The notes under the pieces were generated by a model. That model did not search any database. It was not told the DNA's origin and worked only from the letters and a program-made list of their open reading frames with translations. From positions 1 to 24,487 of the forward strand of contig JBDTWJ010000035.1 in the NCBI GenBank assembly GCA_040006755.1: a stretch of 24,487 nt of DNA, in the 5' to 3' direction. The DNA is from JAENVT01 sp040006755 (GTDB lineage Bacteria; Actinomycetota; Acidimicrobiia; Acidimicrobiales; Ilumatobacteraceae). Positions 24,455 through 24,487 of this stretch are shown here, in pieces; the stretch's first letter is position 1; each line of letters begins with the position of its first letter. The position numbers and the translations under genes were made by a program.

Positions 24455-24487
24455 GCGATCAAATCGATACCAAAACCGGCTGGCTCG
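24451..24487 (+). CDS. Start of a further gene, cut by the window edge
   Basis: A GTG at 24451 overlaps the protease stop codon in a GTGA arrangement and stays open for twelve codons to the edge (SDQIDTKTGWL after the initiator). Four-base overlaps of this kind are typical of translationally coupled genes. A weak CGGGAA lies upstream. Too little is visible to identify a product. Confidence 0.4.
   Translation, partial: MSDQIDTKTGWL

Overview
The window is high-GC DNA with dense, mostly intact genes. It most likely comes from an actinomycete, and probably from the Acidimicrobiia (Ilumatobacter-like). The reasons are a CtpE-type P-type ATPase, a DUF3052 protein, a secreted subtilase with C-terminal 'DTR...GYFT' modules, and a recurring leaderless-gene signature: a TANNNT -10 hexamer exactly six bases before ATG or GTG. 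The taxonomic call is inference from gene content.

Layout. 1-43 is the 5' part of a tRNA-Arg(CCU) on the minus strand. 130-2204 holds a divergent pair, a trypsin-like secreted protease (minus) and a protein with possible caspase-like motifs (plus). Both are broken by single-base frame changes, three in about 1.15 kb, while no other gene in the window is visibly interrupted. 2205-2620 has no convincing gene; it carries a 44-bp direct repeat (36/44 identical), one copy of which contains a perfect 10-bp-stem hairpin. 2621-6473 encodes the CtpE-like cation ATPase, an unrecognised 169-aa protein and a short-chain dehydrogenase. 6489-8829 is a minus-strand block: an FMN-type split-barrel protein, a secreted M23 peptidase, and an ArsR regulator with an SRPBCC/helical fusion protein. 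The regulator's promoter has a perfect 20-bp palindrome between its -35 and -10. 8975-10038 holds a 1-Cys peroxiredoxin and a convergent DUF3052 gene.

10087-15930 is a three-gene ABC operon read on the minus strand: a MacB/LolD-type ATPase followed by two paralogous FtsX-family permeases, probably a heterodimeric exporter or envelope mechanotransmitter. 16070-19510 encodes a 1146-aa zinc ribbon/class III cyclase/ATPase/TPR signalling protein. Its stop codon abuts that of a convergent coiled-coil protein, which is translationally linked to a Nei-type DNA glycosylase lacking the usual beta-hairpin lysine. 21301-24454 has a small conserved-looking gene and a 942-aa secreted subtilase. A further reading frame begins with a 4-base overlap at 24451 and leaves the window.

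I see no CRISPR array, transposase, phage gene or complete known defence system. The best candidates for something new are the HGG/ACRG protein at 1072-2204, the atypical Nei enzyme, the palindromic repeat ahead of ctpE, the nested inverted repeats ahead of the M23 gene, and the uniform leaderless promoters.
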